Notes: generated from the sequence alone by a model not told the origin. DNA of 64,000 bases from Trabulsiella odontotermitis (GCF_030053895.1 NZ_CP125781.1:2542001-2606000), one strand, 5' to 3'. Shown: positions 7,759-18,385, counted from the stretch's first letter. Program-made: numbers and translations.

Positions 7759-10437
7759 ATGGCTGTTACTAATGTCGCTGAACTTAACGCGCTCGTTGAG
7801 CGTGTCAAAAAAGCCCAGCGTGAATATGCCAGTTTCACTCAAGAACAAGTAGACAAAATCTTCCGCGCTGCCGCTCTGGCCGCTGCAGATGCTCGAATCC
7901 CTCTCGCTAAGATGGCCGTTGCCGAATCCGGCATGGGTATCATCGAAGATAAAGTGATTAAAAACCACTTCGCTTCTGAATACATCTATAACGCATACAA
8001 AGATGAAAAAACCTGTGGCGTGCTGTCTGAAGACGACACCTTCGGGACTATCACCATTGCTGAGCCTATCGGCATCATCTGCGGTATCGTTCCGACCACT
8101 AACCCGACCTCTACGGCTATCTTCAAATCACTGATCAGCCTGAAGACCCGTAACGCCATCATCTTCTCTCCGCACCCGCGTGCTAAAGATGCCACCAACA
8201 AAGCGGCTGACATTGTTCTGCAGGCTGCTATCGCGGCTGGTGCACCAAAAGATCTGATCGGCTGGATTGATCAACCTTCAGTTGAACTCTCTAACGCGCT
8301 GATGCATCACCCGGACATCAACCTGATCCTCGCGACCGGTGGTCCGGGCATGGTTAAGGCCGCTTACAGCTCCGGTAAACCAGCAATCGGCGTAGGCGCG
8401 GGCAACACGCCTGTGGTTATCGACGAAACCGCTGATATCAAACGTGCTGTGGCTTCCGTTCTGATGTCTAAAACCTTCGATAACGGTGTTATCTGTGCTT
8501 CTGAGCAGTCCGTTGTGGTGGTTGACTCTGTTTATGATGCGGTTCGCGAACGCTTCGCCAGCCACGGCGGCTATCTGCTGCAGGGCAAAGAGCTGAAAGC
8601 TGTTCAGGACATCATTCTGAAAAATGGCGCGCTGAACGCGGCTATCGTAGGTCAGCCAGCGTACAAAATCGCTGAACTGGCAGGCTTCACCGTACCGGCT
8701 ACCACCAAGATCCTGATTGGTGAAGTAAAAGTTGTCGACGAAAGCGAGCCGTTCGCTCACGAAAAACTGTCTCCGACACTGGCGATGTATCGTGCGAAAG
8801 ACTTCGAAGACGCGGTTGATAAAGCTGAGAAACTGGTAGCAATGGGCGGTATCGGTCATACCTCCTGTCTGTACACTGACCAGGACAACCAGCCAGAACG
8901 CGTGAACTACTTCGGTCAGATGATGAAAACCGCGCGTATCCTGATCAACACCCCGGCTTCTCAGGGTGGTATCGGCGACCTGTACAACTTCAAACTCGCA
9001 CCTTCCCTGACTCTGGGTTGTGGTTCCTGGGGTGGTAACTCCATCTCTGAAAACGTTGGTCCGAAACACCTGATCAACAAGAAAACCGTTGCTAAGCGAG
9101 CTGAAAACATGTTGTGGCACAAACTTCCGAAATCTATCTACTTCCGTCGTGGCTCACTGCCGATCGCACTGGATGAAGTGATTACTGATGGTCACAAACG
9201 CGCGCTGATCGTGACTGACCGCTTCCTGTTCAATAACGGTTACGCTGACCAGATCACCTCTGTTCTGAAAGCGGCTGGCGTTGAAACCGAAGTGTTCTTC
9301 GAAGTTGAAGCTGACCCGACGCTGACCATCGTGCGTAAAGGTGCAGAACTGGCGAACTCCTTCAAACCAGACGTGATCATCGCGCTGGGTGGTGGTTCCC
9401 CGATGGACGCCGCGAAAATCATGTGGGTTATGTACGAACATCCGGAAACTCACTTCGAAGAACTGGCGCTGCGCTTTATGGATATCCGTAAACGTATCTA
9501 CAAGTTCCCGAAAATGGGCGTGAAAGCGAAAATGATCGCCGTCACCACCACCTCCGGTACCGGTTCTGAAGTGACGCCGTTTGCAGTAGTTACTGACGAC
9601 TCTACCGGTCAGAAATATCCGCTGGCTGACTATGCGCTGACACCGGATATGGCGATTGTTGACGCCAACCTCGTGATGGATATGCCGAAATCACTGTGTG
9701 CCTTCGGTGGTCTGGATGCGGTGACCCACGCGCTGGAAGCTTACGTTTCCGTGCTGGCCTCCGAGTTCTCTGATGGTCAGGCTCTGCAGGCACTGAAACT
9801 GCTGAAAGAGAACCTGCCAGCGTCCTATAACGAAGGTTCCAAAAACCCGGTTGCCCGTGAACGCGTTCACAGTGCAGCGACTATCGCCGGTATCGCGTTT
9901 GCGAACGCCTTCCTCGGTGTATGTCACTCCATGGCGCACAAACTGGGCTCACAGTTCCATATTCCGCACGGTCTGGCCAACGCCCTGCTGATCAGCAACG
10001 TTATCCGTTACAACGCGAATGATAACCCGACCAAGCAGACCGCATTCAGCCAGTATGACCGTCCGCAGGCTCGCCGTCGTTACGCTGAAATCGCCGACCA
10101 CCTGGGTCTGAGCGCACCGGGCGACCGTACTGCTGCGAAAATCGAGAAACTGCTGGCATGGCTGGAAAGCATGAAAGCTGAACTGGGTATTCCGAAGTCA
10201 ATCCGCGAAGCGGGTGTTCAGGAAGCTGACTTCCTGGCGCACGTTGACAAGCTGTCTGAAGATGCGTTCGATGACCAGTGTACTGGCGCAAACCCGCGCT
10301 ACCCGCTGATCTCCGAGCTGAAACAGATCCTGCTGGATACCTACTACGGACGTGCTTACACTGAAGGTGAAGCGGTAGCAGAGAAGAAAGAAGCGGCTCC
10401 GGTTAAAGCAGATAAGAAAGCGAAAAAAACCGCTTAA
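7759..10437 (+). CDS. adhE: Bifunctional acetaldehyde-CoA/alcohol dehydrogenase AdhE
   Basis: Converts acetyl-CoA to ethanol in two NADH-using steps during fermentation and assembles into long spirosomes. The 892-residue protein has an N-terminal aldehyde dehydrogenase domain (about 1-440, catalytic Cys in DNGVICASEQS, near residue 246) and a C-terminal iron-dependent alcohol dehydrogenase domain (about 450-870; GGGSPMDAAK nucleotide site, iron-ligand histidines in the HSMAHKLGSQFHIPHG region). A Lys/Ala-rich tail ends the protein. The start follows AGGAGAGCATT. Monocistronic, with its own terminator. Confidence 0.98.
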   Translation: MAVTNVAELNALVERVKKAQREYASFTQEQVDKIFRAAALAAADARIPLAKMAVAESGMGIIEDKVIKNHFASEYIYNAYKDEKTCGVLSEDDTFGTITIAEPIGIICGIVPTTNPTSTAIFKSLISLKTRNAIIFSPHPRAKDATNKAADIVLQAAIAAGAPKDLIGWIDQPSVELSNALMHHPDINLILATGGPGMVKAAYSSGKPAIGVGAGNTPVVIDETADIKRAVASVLMSKTFDNGVICASEQSVVVVDSVYDAVRERFASHGGYLLQGKELKAVQDIILKNGALNAAIVGQPAYKIAELAGFTVPATTKILIGEVKVVDESEPFAHEKLSPTLAMYRAKDFEDAVDKAEKLVAMGGIGHTSCLYTDQDNQPERVNYFGQMMKTARILINTPASQGGIGDLYNFKLAPSLTLGCGSWGGNSISENVGPKHLINKKTVAKRAENMLWHKLPKSIYFRRGSLPIALDEVITDGHKRALIVTDRFLFNNGYADQITSVLKAAGVETEVFFEVEADPTLTIVRKGAELANSFKPDVIIALGGGSPMDAAKIMWVMYEHPETHFEELALRFMDIRKRIYKFPKMGVKAKMIAVTTTSGTGSEVTPFAVVTDDSTGQKYPLADYALTPDMAIVDANLVMDMPKSLCAFGGLDAVTHALEAYVSVLASEFSDGQALQALKLLKENLPASYNEGSKNPVARERVHSAATIAGIAFANAFLGVCHSMAHKLGSQFHIPHGLANALLISNVIRYNANDNPTKQTAFSQYDRPQARRRYAEIADHLGLSAPGDRTAAKIEKLLAWLESMKAELGIPKSIREAGVQEADFLAHVDKLSEDAFDDQCTGANPRYPLISELKQILLDTYYGRAYTEGEAVAEKKEAAPVKADKKAKKTA

Positions 10438-10458
10438 TTAAACGCAATCGGTAAGTCA

Positions 10459-10491
10459 TAAATGCCCCGTCATGTGACGGGGCATTTTTTA
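10459..10491. terminator. Terminator between adhE and tdk
   Basis: AATGCCCCGTCA pairs with TGACGGGGCATT around a 2-4 base loop, followed by a T-run. It lies between the convergent genes adhE and tdk and probably serves both. Confidence 0.85.
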
Positions 10492-11103
10492 TTACACTGA
10501 TCCGTCCTGAATACGAGTCAGAGAGCCTTCTGCGAGCGCTTCTTTATAATGTTTGCGGCAAACAGAAACATAACGTTCATTCCCGCCTATCACCACCTGC
10601 TCGCCCTCATTAAATGGGCGCCCTGCCTGATCGAGGCGTAATACCATGCTGGCCTTCCGGCCACAGAAACAGATAGTTTTCAGTTCAACCAGCTTATCTG
10701 ACCAGGCGAGCAGATACTGGCTACCGGTGAACAGCTCGCCACGGAAGTCCGTACGCAGGCCATAGCACAGTACAGGGATATCCAGTGTGTCTACCACTTC
10801 GGAGAGCTCATAGACCTGCTGGCGCGTCAGAAACTGGCATTCATCGACTAATACGCAGTTGATCCGCTCACGCGCGTGTTGTTCGCTAATCTCGGTAAAC
10901 AGTGCGGATTGCTGATTAAAGAGCTTTGCCGGAGACGACAGCCCTATTCTCGAACTGACTTTGCCCGCGCCAAAACGGTCATCAATTTCCGCTGTATATA
11001 CCAGCGTCCGCATCCCACGTTCCTGGTAATTGTAGGAAGACTGTAGCAAAGCGGTCGATTTACCGGCATTCATTGCCGAATAGTAAAAATAAAGTTGTGC
11101 CAT
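10492..11103 (-). CDS. tdk: Thymidine kinase
   Basis: Phosphorylates thymidine (and deoxyuridine) to the monophosphate in the salvage pathway. 203 residues. Walker A-like loop SAMNAGKSTALLQ is near residue 9, the DECQF motif (catalytic Glu region) near residue 88, and the lasso/zinc-ribbon region includes CFCGRKA and a later VCRKH. The open frame extends 7 codons upstream, but the family start MAQLYFYYSAMNAGKS is at 11103. Convergent with adhE, as in E. coli. Confidence 0.96.
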   Translation of the reverse strand: MAQLYFYYSAMNAGKSTALLQSSYNYQERGMRTLVYTAEIDDRFGAGKVSSRIGLSSPAKLFNQQSALFTEISEQHARERINCVLVDECQFLTRQQVYELSEVVDTLDIPVLCYGLRTDFRGELFTGSQYLLAWSDKLVELKTICFCGRKASMVLRLDQAGRPFNEGEQVVIGGNERYVSVCRKHYKEALAEGSLTRIQDGSV

Positions 11104-11670
11104 TGACGCCGTAACCCCGATCAAAGTGTTATATCACGCTGCGGATTGTATCATATTCCCCTCTGGTCATAGCGCCAACGCTTAAAACGGTTTCTTTACC
11201 GGGGTAAGTGACTGGTTTTTACAAACATTCGGTAACACTAATCACTAATAACACTCTATCTACAAGGGATTTAACCTGGCGTTATAGTCGATAGCATCCC
11301 ACTACAATCCAGAAAAGCATTTAACGCTGGTTTCATACAGTGATGATTCAGATTCTAATAAGCATAAGCGGGTAACCGATAAGTCATTTCCCTAATACTT
11401 AAGGCTGATATTTATCCACACCCCGCTAATTCCGCCGGGTTTCAGTGCGCAAACATCAGAGTTAGCCTGATGAATCCTCGCCTTTCCCTTGATAGCAATA
11501 ACAGCGAATGATGTGAGCCAACGCGTAAATTTAACTTCCGTTAATTAATAATGGAGACAAATATCAGGTAATTTTGAATTCCTTACATTGTCCCCTATTG
11601 CACATCTGAATTTATCGCTCTATTATTAGCTCAACAAACCACCCCACAATATAAGTTTGAGATTACTACA
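11104..11670. other. AT-rich intergenic region between tdk and hns
   Basis: 567 bases, strongly AT-rich, separating divergent tdk and hns. This is the expected place for the hns promoter with its autoregulatory H-NS and Fis sites. No open frame or RNA gene can be supported; an open frame on the minus strand runs antisense into hns and is a shadow. Confidence 0.5.
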
Positions 11671-12084
11671 ATGAGCGAAGCACTTAAAATTCTGAACAAC
11701 ATCCGTACTCTTCGTGCGCAGGCAAGAGAATGCACCCTTGAAACGCTGGAAGAGATGCTGGAAAAATTAGAAGTTGTCGTTAATGAGCGCCGTGAAGAAG
11801 AAAGCGCTGCTGCGGCAGAAATCGAAGAGCGCACTCGTAAGTTGCAACAATATCGTGAAATGCTGATTGCTGACGGTATTGATCCAAACGAACTGCTGAA
11901 CAGCATGGCAGCAGCTAAATCTGGAACTAAAGCAAAACGCGCAGCTCGTCCGGCTAAATATAGCTACGTTGACGAAAACGGCGAAACCAAAACATGGACT
12001 GGCCAGGGTCGTACCCCGGCAGTTATCAAAAAAGCCATGGATGAAAAAGGTAAATCTCTGGACGATTTCCTGATCAAAGACTGA
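11671..12084 (+). CDS. hns: Nucleoid-structuring protein H-NS
   Basis: Global silencer of AT-rich and horizontally acquired DNA. At 137 residues it has the normal length: an N-terminal coiled-coil oligomerisation part (about 1-83, many Glu/Arg heptads) and a C-terminal DNA-binding domain with the AT-hook-like TWTGQGRTP motif (about 109-117). It ends DDFLIKD. Own promoter and own terminator. Confidence 0.98.
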   Translation: MSEALKILNNIRTLRAQARECTLETLEEMLEKLEVVVNERREEESAAAAEIEERTRKLQQYREMLIADGIDPNELLNSMAAAKSGTKAKRAARPAKYSYVDENGETKTWTGQGRTPAVIKKAMDEKGKSLDDFLIKD

Positions 12085-12098
12085 TTTTCTCATTCTTA

Positions 12099-12127
12099 AT
12101 AAATCCCGCCCCGGCGGGATTTTTTTT
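12099..12127 (+). terminator. hns terminator
   Basis: AATCCCGCC and GGCGGGATT form a GC-rich stem with a tight loop, followed by eight T residues. Confidence 0.88.
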
Positions 12128-12183
12128 GTCTGAACCTTTTCCAGGCTGGAAAAAAACCGTCGTATAGATGACTCACAGGCAAT

Positions 12184-12231
12184 AAAAAAACCGGGGATAA
12201 CCGCGCAGTCACTGGCGTTTATCCCCGGTTT
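12184..12231 (-). terminator. galU terminator
   Basis: AACCGGGGATAA at 12189-12200 pairs with TTATCCCCGGTT at 12219-12230. On the minus strand the hairpin is followed by a T-run (the A-run at 12184-12190), as expected for the end of galU. Confidence 0.85.
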
Positions 12232-12254
12232 TAGCGGGCGAGGCTAGCGCTCAG

Positions 12255-13154
12255 TTAGCTAATAGCTTTGCCCAGCCATTGTTTAAACTCGTCACCGAGA
12301 TCGTGGTGGCGAACGCCATATTCCACGAAAGCCTGCATATATCCGAGTTTATTACCACAGTCGTGGCTTTTACCTTTCATATGATAGGCTTCAACGGTTT
12401 CTTTCTCGATAAGCATATCAATGGCATCAGTCAGCTGAATTTCATCACCTGCTCCCGGCGGGGTTTTTGCCAGCAGCGGCCAAATCTCTGCGCTCAGGAC
12501 GTAACGGCCAACGACAGCAAGGTTAGACGGCGCGACATCGGCTTTTGGCTTTTCAACCACGCCAACCATCGGCACGCTCTCACCTGGCGCCAGAGCCTGC
12601 CCTTTGCAGTCCACAACGCCATACGCGGTAACATCGTCAACCGGCTCCACCATGATCTGGCTGGCCCCCGTGTCGTTGAAGCGGGCAATCATCTCAGCGA
12701 GGTTATCGCGGGAAAGATCGGATTCGTATTCATCGAGAATAACGTCCGGCAAAATAACGGCGACAGGCTCATCACCGACAACCGGATGTGCGCACAATAC
12801 CGCGTGCCCCAGACCTTTCGCCAGGCCCTGACGAACCTGCATAATAGTCACGTGTGGCGGGCAAATAGACTGGACTTCTTCAAGCAGCTGGCGTTTAACG
12901 CGTTTTTCCAGCATCGCTTCAAGTTCAAAACTGGTATCAAAATGGTTTTCGATAGAGTTTTTAGACGAGTGCGTAACCAGCACAATTTCAGTAATACCAG
13001 CTGCAATGCATTCGTTAACAACGTACTGAATTAATGGTTTATCCACCAGTGGCAGCATTTCCTTCGGAATAGCCTTGGTCGCTGGTAGCATCCTGGTACC
13101 TAACCCCGCAACCGGGATGACGGCTTTTCTGACTTTTGAATTTAGGGCAGCCAT
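12255..13154 (-). CDS. galU: UTP-glucose-1-phosphate uridylyltransferase GalU
   Basis: Makes UDP-glucose from UTP and glucose-1-phosphate for lipopolysaccharide, trehalose and galactose metabolism. 299 residues, close to the E. coli 302, with a slightly different C-terminus (EFKQWLGKAIS). The nucleotidyltransferase signature GLGTRMLPATKAIPKEMLP is at residues 17-35, and VEKP (about 186) and GDEIQLTDAI (about 232) are conserved. GGAG lies before the ATG. Upstream is rssB in the same direction, separated by 195 bases. Confidence 0.97.
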   Translation of the reverse strand: MAALNSKVRKAVIPVAGLGTRMLPATKAIPKEMLPLVDKPLIQYVVNECIAAGITEIVLVTHSSKNSIENHFDTSFELEAMLEKRVKRQLLEEVQSICPPHVTIMQVRQGLAKGLGHAVLCAHPVVGDEPVAVILPDVILDEYESDLSRDNLAEMIARFNDTGASQIMVEPVDDVTAYGVVDCKGQALAPGESVPMVGVVEKPKADVAPSNLAVVGRYVLSAEIWPLLAKTPPGAGDEIQLTDAIDMLIEKETVEAYHMKGKSHDCGNKLGYMQAFVEYGVRHHDLGDEFKQWLGKAIS

Positions 13155-13349
13155 TGAAATCTCCTGAACTGTTCAAACTTTGAACGTGCTCGTTATTAAT
13201 AACGCGTTGAGTATATCAGTACCGTCATGCAAGCCGGGTCTGAAAAGGACGCGCTAACCTTGAATTAGGATTTATACGCATAACTGCACGGATAGTATCA
13301 CCACGCCAGATAAGCGAGAAAAGCTATCTGTCGTTTACGCGCTGATTGC

Positions 13350-14363
13350 TCATTCCGCAGACAACATTAAGCGTAATCGACCACCGGCTCCCCAAATTTG
13401 ACATTGCCACGAAACACAGCGCTGACTAATTTGGTTAAGGTAAGCATTACCTAAAGTGCCAAGCGGAACACCGTTGCTGATCTGTATTTGATGCTCGCCG
13501 GTATTCAATGTTCCATTCAGTCCGGCTGACACGAGGATCAAATTTTTCAGTCCACTATGATAATAGCCTACCAGCAAAGGAAACTGGCCGGGTAAATTGG
13601 CCTGACGGAGCAACTGGTTGACCTGTTTTAGTAAACTTCCCATTTCAGGCAAACGCTGTCGCTGATGTGATAGCTGCTCCTGCAACAATCCATTAAAAAG
13701 CGCGCGTAATAATAAAGCGGCAAGTACGCCATTATCACCCGCTCGCGTAACGTCAAGACAATAAAAGGCGAGATCGTGATCAGATAAAGGAGCAATATCC
13801 AGCACCAGTCCTGGTTTATCCACCGAAACGAGCTGGCGGTAATTTATACGACAATGCGATATTTCCTGCTGAACCGGCGGCTGCAATTCCTGCAGCAATT
13901 TCGCGGCCGCCTGTGGATTACTGGTTAATGCGTCCCAGTCATCAAAAAGCCGCTCTTCCTCTTCGACTCTGGAGTTGAACATATTCGGATAAAGACAGGC
14001 AAAGACAGTCTCTTTTAACCGGTCAAAGTCTTTAACCGGTTTGAGCAGAACGTCCTGAACACCCAGTCGTAACGCTCTGGCGATATCCGCCATGTTTTCG
14101 GTCGCCGAGATAACCAGAATGGGCATCTGGTCGCCTGCGTTGCGCAGATGCTCGATCAATGACAGACCATTCATACGTGGCATCGCGATATCACAGATCA
14201 TCAGGTCAGACTTATGGTGTGCCATCTTCTCCAGTGCATCCACGCCATCCTCTGCCAGGACCGTCGAAGCGCCCAGAGACGAAAGCCATGAATTTAATAG
14301 AGTGCGGAAAACGGGTTCGTCTTCGACAATCAGAATCTGTTTTCCCGCCAATGGCTGCGTCAT
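13350..14363 (-). CDS. rssB: RpoS adaptor / response regulator RssB
   Basis: Orphan response regulator that binds the sigma factor RpoS and delivers it to ClpXP. 337 residues: an N-terminal receiver domain (about 8-125, phosphoacceptor Asp in LMICDIAMPRMNG, near residue 58, and conserved Lys in LLKPVK) and a C-terminal PP2C-like pseudophosphatase domain. Starts MTQPLAGKQILIVEDEP after GGGGAG. Downstream of rssA by 77 bases. Confidence 0.96.
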   Translation of the reverse strand: MTQPLAGKQILIVEDEPVFRTLLNSWLSSLGASTVLAEDGVDALEKMAHHKSDLMICDIAMPRMNGLSLIEHLRNAGDQMPILVISATENMADIARALRLGVQDVLLKPVKDFDRLKETVFACLYPNMFNSRVEEEERLFDDWDALTSNPQAAAKLLQELQPPVQQEISHCRINYRQLVSVDKPGLVLDIAPLSDHDLAFYCLDVTRAGDNGVLAALLLRALFNGLLQEQLSHQRQRLPEMGSLLKQVNQLLRQANLPGQFPLLVGYYHSGLKNLILVSAGLNGTLNTGEHQIQISNGVPLGTLGNAYLNQISQRCVSWQCQIWGAGGRLRLMLSAE

Positions 14364-14440
14364 GGTATCTCCCCTGGCTGACGATACGTAAATAGTGGCA
14401 TGCTATCCGCAGTATCGCCTGTCAGATTTTGCTGAAGTAG

Positions 14441-15358
14441 TCAAAAAATTCGTTGTTGCAGGTCCGTGCGCACAAGCGGCAGCAGTTCATCCATCTTTTT
14501 CTCGACTGCGAGCTGTCCGGCGGCAATAGCCGACGCCGCCCGATGAAAATCGAGTGTGGAGATTTGCGGACAAAGAGGTTGCAACAAGATATCTGGCGGA
14601 TCGCCCGCCATTCGATTTCGTTTTAACCGGTTTTCCAGTACTTGTATCGAGGTCGTCATGATTTCCATCGCGGTCGGTGTCGGAACCGAACGTCGGGAGC
14701 TCATCCGCCCCATTCGCGCCCGGAGGCGCCCGTGCCACGTGAGATCTTCGTCATCATTGATGTCATCCGGCGCGCTGACGGACAGCAAATCCTGTTGCAT
14801 CAGATGCGCGTCGTGTTGAAGGTCGACCGCAATCACGATATCCGCCCCCAGCGCTCGCGTCAGCGACACCGGTACCGGATTAACCACGCCGCCGTCCACC
14901 AGCCAGTAGCCGTTATGCATCACTGGCGACATCAGCCCAGGAATACTACAGGATGCACGAACAGCAAGGTGAAGATCGCCTTCGGTAAACCAGAGCTCGC
15001 GCCCGGTACTCAGGTTGGTCGCCACTGCCGCAAAACGACGCTCGCAATCGTCAATTTGTTCACAGGGCATCACTTGACGGTACTGGGAAAATACGCGCTC
15101 GCCACGGAGCAGACCGCCGCGTCGCCAGGAGAGATCCATCAGACGCAGCACATCCCAGTAGCTGAATGAACAGACCCACTTTTCCAGCGAGTCCAGGCGG
15201 TTACAGGCAAAGGCTGCTCCCACCAGCGAACCAATAGAGCAGCCTGCAACAATGTCTATTTCAATGCCCATTTTTTGCAGGGCTTTAATCACACCGATAT
15301 GCGACCAACCTCGTGCAGCGCCCGATCCCAGCGCCAGACCAATTTTCACCTTTCTCAT
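14441..15358 (-). CDS. rssA: Patatin-like phospholipase family protein RssA
   Basis: Putative serine hydrolase of the patatin family. 305 residues when started at MRKVKIGLALGSG; an in-frame GTG at 15397 would add 13 residues, but E. coli RssA begins at the MRK equivalent. The nucleophile elbow GCSIG (about residue 39-43) and the catalytic DGG motif (LVDGGVVNPVP, about 156) are present, with the oxyanion glycine-rich GSGAARGW at 11-18. The physiological role is unknown; it forms a unit with rssB. Confidence 0.92.
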   Translation of the reverse strand: MRKVKIGLALGSGAARGWSHIGVIKALQKMGIEIDIVAGCSIGSLVGAAFACNRLDSLEKWVCSFSYWDVLRLMDLSWRRGGLLRGERVFSQYRQVMPCEQIDDCERRFAAVATNLSTGRELWFTEGDLHLAVRASCSIPGLMSPVMHNGYWLVDGGVVNPVPVSLTRALGADIVIAVDLQHDAHLMQQDLLSVSAPDDINDDEDLTWHGRLRARMGRMSSRRSVPTPTAMEIMTTSIQVLENRLKRNRMAGDPPDILLQPLCPQISTLDFHRAASAIAAGQLAVEKKMDELLPLVRTDLQQRIF

Positions 15359-15473
15359 TATTACCGGTGGACATCCTCCCGTCTCAATCGTAGCCACATC
15401 GCCACTGCTCAGTTAACATAGTGCTACCTGGCGCAACTGCGCCGTTATTTTTTGGTGTTCCAGGGAGGCAACT

Positions 15474-15932
15474 TTGTCACCACTATGCCCCTGCGGCAGC
15501 GCTCTCGAGTATAGCCTATGTTGCCAGCGTTATCTGTCTGGCGCTCAGCTTGCGCCGGATCCGTCACAACTTATGCGATCCCGTTACACCGCTTTTGTGA
15601 TGAAAGATGCCGATTATTTACTAAAAACCTGGCACGCCTCCTGTCAGGCTACCCTTTTTCGCGGCGATATCGAACGCGGATTCGCCGATACCGAATGGCT
15701 GGGTCTTACCGTTTTTGCGACAGAGCCGGGAAGCCATGAAAATGAAGGCTTTGTTAGTTTCGTCGCCCGCTTTCGTGAACACAATAAGACGGGAGCCATT
15801 ATCGAGCGTTCAAGATTCTTAAAAGAAAACGGCCAATGGTATTATATTGATGGTACTCGTCCATTGATTGGCCGTAACGATCCCTGCCCTTGCGGTTCGG
15901 GTAAAAAATTTAAAAAGTGCTGCGGCCAGTAA
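15474..15932 (+). CDS. ychJ: SEC-C motif protein YchJ
   Basis: 152-residue protein of the UPF0225 family with zinc-binding SEC-C type motifs at both ends: LCPCGS...CC near residues 4-17 and NDPCPCGSGKKFKKCC at 135-150. The middle is an NTF2-like domain. TTG at 15474 is the start: GGGAGG lies 5 bases before it and the frame reproduces the family length. No reaction is known. Divergent from rssA and just upstream of purU. Confidence 0.93.
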   Translation: MSPLCPCGSALEYSLCCQRYLSGAQLAPDPSQLMRSRYTAFVMKDADYLLKTWHASCQATLFRGDIERGFADTEWLGLTVFATEPGSHENEGFVSFVARFREHNKTGAIIERSRFLKENGQWYYIDGTRPLIGRNDPCPCGSGKKFKKCCGQ

Positions 15933-15980
15933 CGCAGCCGTCAACATACAGCAAACACCGTCAACAGGATTTCCCCGGCA

Positions 15981-16823
<843 letters not shown>

Positions 16824-16904
16824 TCCCCTTCGAAATGAACTGATTAGCTTTGCATCGTTACGCATAAAAAGCAGGCAAACAGTTCGTTTTTAGCGAAGGA
16901 ATGC

Positions 16905-16940
16905 TTTACAGCGGCGCATCATTTGGTATGATGCGCCCCG
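16905..16940 (+). promoter_or_regulatory. Strong stringent promoter of the tyrosine tRNA cluster
   Basis: TTTACA (16905-16910) and TATGAT (16927-16932) are separated by 16 bases and followed by a GC-rich discriminator (GCGCCCCG), the hallmark of stringently controlled stable RNA promoters. The layout is the same as I recall for E. coli tyrT, where Fis binds upstream; the 80 bases back to purU are the likely Fis region. Confidence 0.85.
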
Positions 16941-16982
16941 CTTCCCGAAACGGGAGCAGGCCAGTATTAAGCAATACCCCGT

Positions 16983-17127
16983 GGTGGGGTTCCCGAGCGA
17001 TCATAAGGGAGCTGACGGTAAATCTGCCGTCATCGACTTCAAGGTTCGACTCGAGCGATAGCGAGAGAACGTTGCCGCAGGCAACGGCCCGAAGGGTGAG
17101 GAGCTTTAGCTCCGAATAATCCTTCCC
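16983..17127 (+). pseudogene. Degenerate tRNA-Tyr copy split in the T-loop
   Basis: The first tRNA-like unit after the promoter. It begins GGTGGGGTTCCCGAGCG like the intact genes and keeps a GTA anticodon. It also has D-loop changes, a T-T mismatch in the anticodon stem (GCTGA against TCTGC), a changed base before the anticodon, and one base lost in the variable arm. After GTTCGA it is interrupted by 69 foreign bases (17050-17118), resumes with ATCCTTCCC and lacks the 3' acceptor strand and CCA. It cannot fold as a normal tRNA. Confidence 0.8.
17050..17118. repeat. Hairpin-rich element in the tRNA T-loop, copy A
   Basis: A 69-base insert lying between GTTCGA and ATCC of the tRNA T-arm. It contains a perfect hairpin CGTTGCC-GCA-GGCAACG (17070-17086), a CTCG/CGAG arm before it and GGAGC-TTTA-GCTCC after it. 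The first 50 or so bases are identical to copy B at 17337-17404. Confidence 0.75.
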
Positions 17128-17160
17128 GATATCGAAATACCATACAATGAATTACCCCGT

Positions 17161-17245
<85 letters not shown>

Positions 17246-17336
17246 TTATTCACTACAGCGATGTAGTTACCCCTGAGAGGCGTTATTGATGTTTGCGCTT
17301 ATCAGGGAAGGGTGAAAACCTTCGATTAAGGTTCGA

Positions 17337-17404
17337 CTCGAGCGATAGCGAGAGAACGTTGCCGCAGGCAACGGCCCGAAGGGTGAGGAGCGAAGCGACG
17401 AATA
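17337..17404. repeat. Hairpin-rich element in a tRNA 3' remnant, copy B
   Basis: 68 bases nearly identical to copy A, again flanked on the left by AAGGTTCGA and on the right by ATCCTTCCCCCACCACCA, that is, the T-arm and 3' end of tRNA-Tyr. The whole remnant covers 17328-17422 in the spacer between the two intact tRNA genes. There is no 5' tRNA half, so this is a duplicated 3' end plus the element. Confidence 0.75.
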
Positions 17405-17444
17405 ATCCTTCCCCCACCACCATCTCCAATTTGTTTCTACCCCT

Positions 17445-17529
<85 letters not shown>

Positions 17530-17570
17530 TCACTTCTCAATAAATTCTTATCTGGCTTTTGCGCCCCTGC

Positions 17571-17655
17571 TTTCCCCGGTAGCGCTACGCTTACCAGGGT
17601 TACAAAAACACCGCCGCGAGTCGTAGGCCGGGTAAGGCGTAGCCGCCACCCGGCA
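17571..17655. repeat. Pair of inverted REP-like sequences (BIME)
   Basis: CCCCGGTAGCGCTACGCTTACC (about 17573-17597) and GTAGGCCGGGTAAGGCGTAGCC... (about 17623-17655) are REP-type palindromic units in opposite orientation, between the tRNA cluster and narI. Such units are common after enteric operons and can stabilise or end transcripts. Confidence 0.7.
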
Positions 17656-17664
17656 AACAGCCAT

Positions 17665-17692
17665 AAAAAAACCCTGCCGGAGCAGGGTTTAA
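17665..17692. terminator. narI / tRNA-cluster terminator
   Basis: AACCCTGC-CGGA-GCAGGGTT stem (17670-17689). On the minus strand it is followed by a T-run (A-run at 17664-17670), ending the narGHJI transcript. Confidence 0.8.
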
Positions 17693-17708
17693 TGGCATTC
17701 ACGCGTGG

Positions 17709-18385
17709 TTAGCGCCGTGCGCGGACAATCTGGTATTTGCGCGTCAGATATTCCACTGGCGCGCTCCAGATATGCACCAGACGCGAGAACGGGAACAGCA
17801 CAAACAGCGTCATCCCCAGCACCAGATGCACGCGGAACACCAACGCCACGCCCTCGAGATGTGCCGACGCACCGCCGTGGAACGTCACCACGGATTGCGC
17901 CCAGCCGACCAGCTTCATCATCTCGCTGCCATCCATATGCTGCGCCGAGAACGGGATCGTCAGCAGACCCAGTGCGCACTGCACCATCAGCAGGGAGAGG
18001 ATCAGGATATCTGCCGTCGTGGTGGTGGCGCGAACACGTGGGCTGAACAGACGGCGCTTCAGCAGCATCAGGCCGCCAACCAGCGTCATCACACCGCAGG
18101 CGCCGCCCGCGATCATCGCCATTTTCTGTTTTACCTCAATGGGTAAGAACGCTTCGTACATCCAGTGCGGCGTCAGCATTCCCAGGAAGTGTCCGGCGAA
18201 AATCCCCAGTATCCCGAAGTGAAACAGGTTGGAGGCCATGTTCATGCCCTTGCGATCCAGCATCTGGCTGGAGGAGGCGCGCCAGCTGTACTGCCCGTAG
18301 TCATAGCGCAACCAGCTACCCACCAGGAAAACCGTGCCCGCGATGTAGGGATAAATGTCGAAGAAGAACATATTAAGGAATGACA

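Noticed and set aside
8278..9120. Long antisense open frame within adhE.
   Set aside because: Shadow of a highly biased coding frame; no start signal and no domain.
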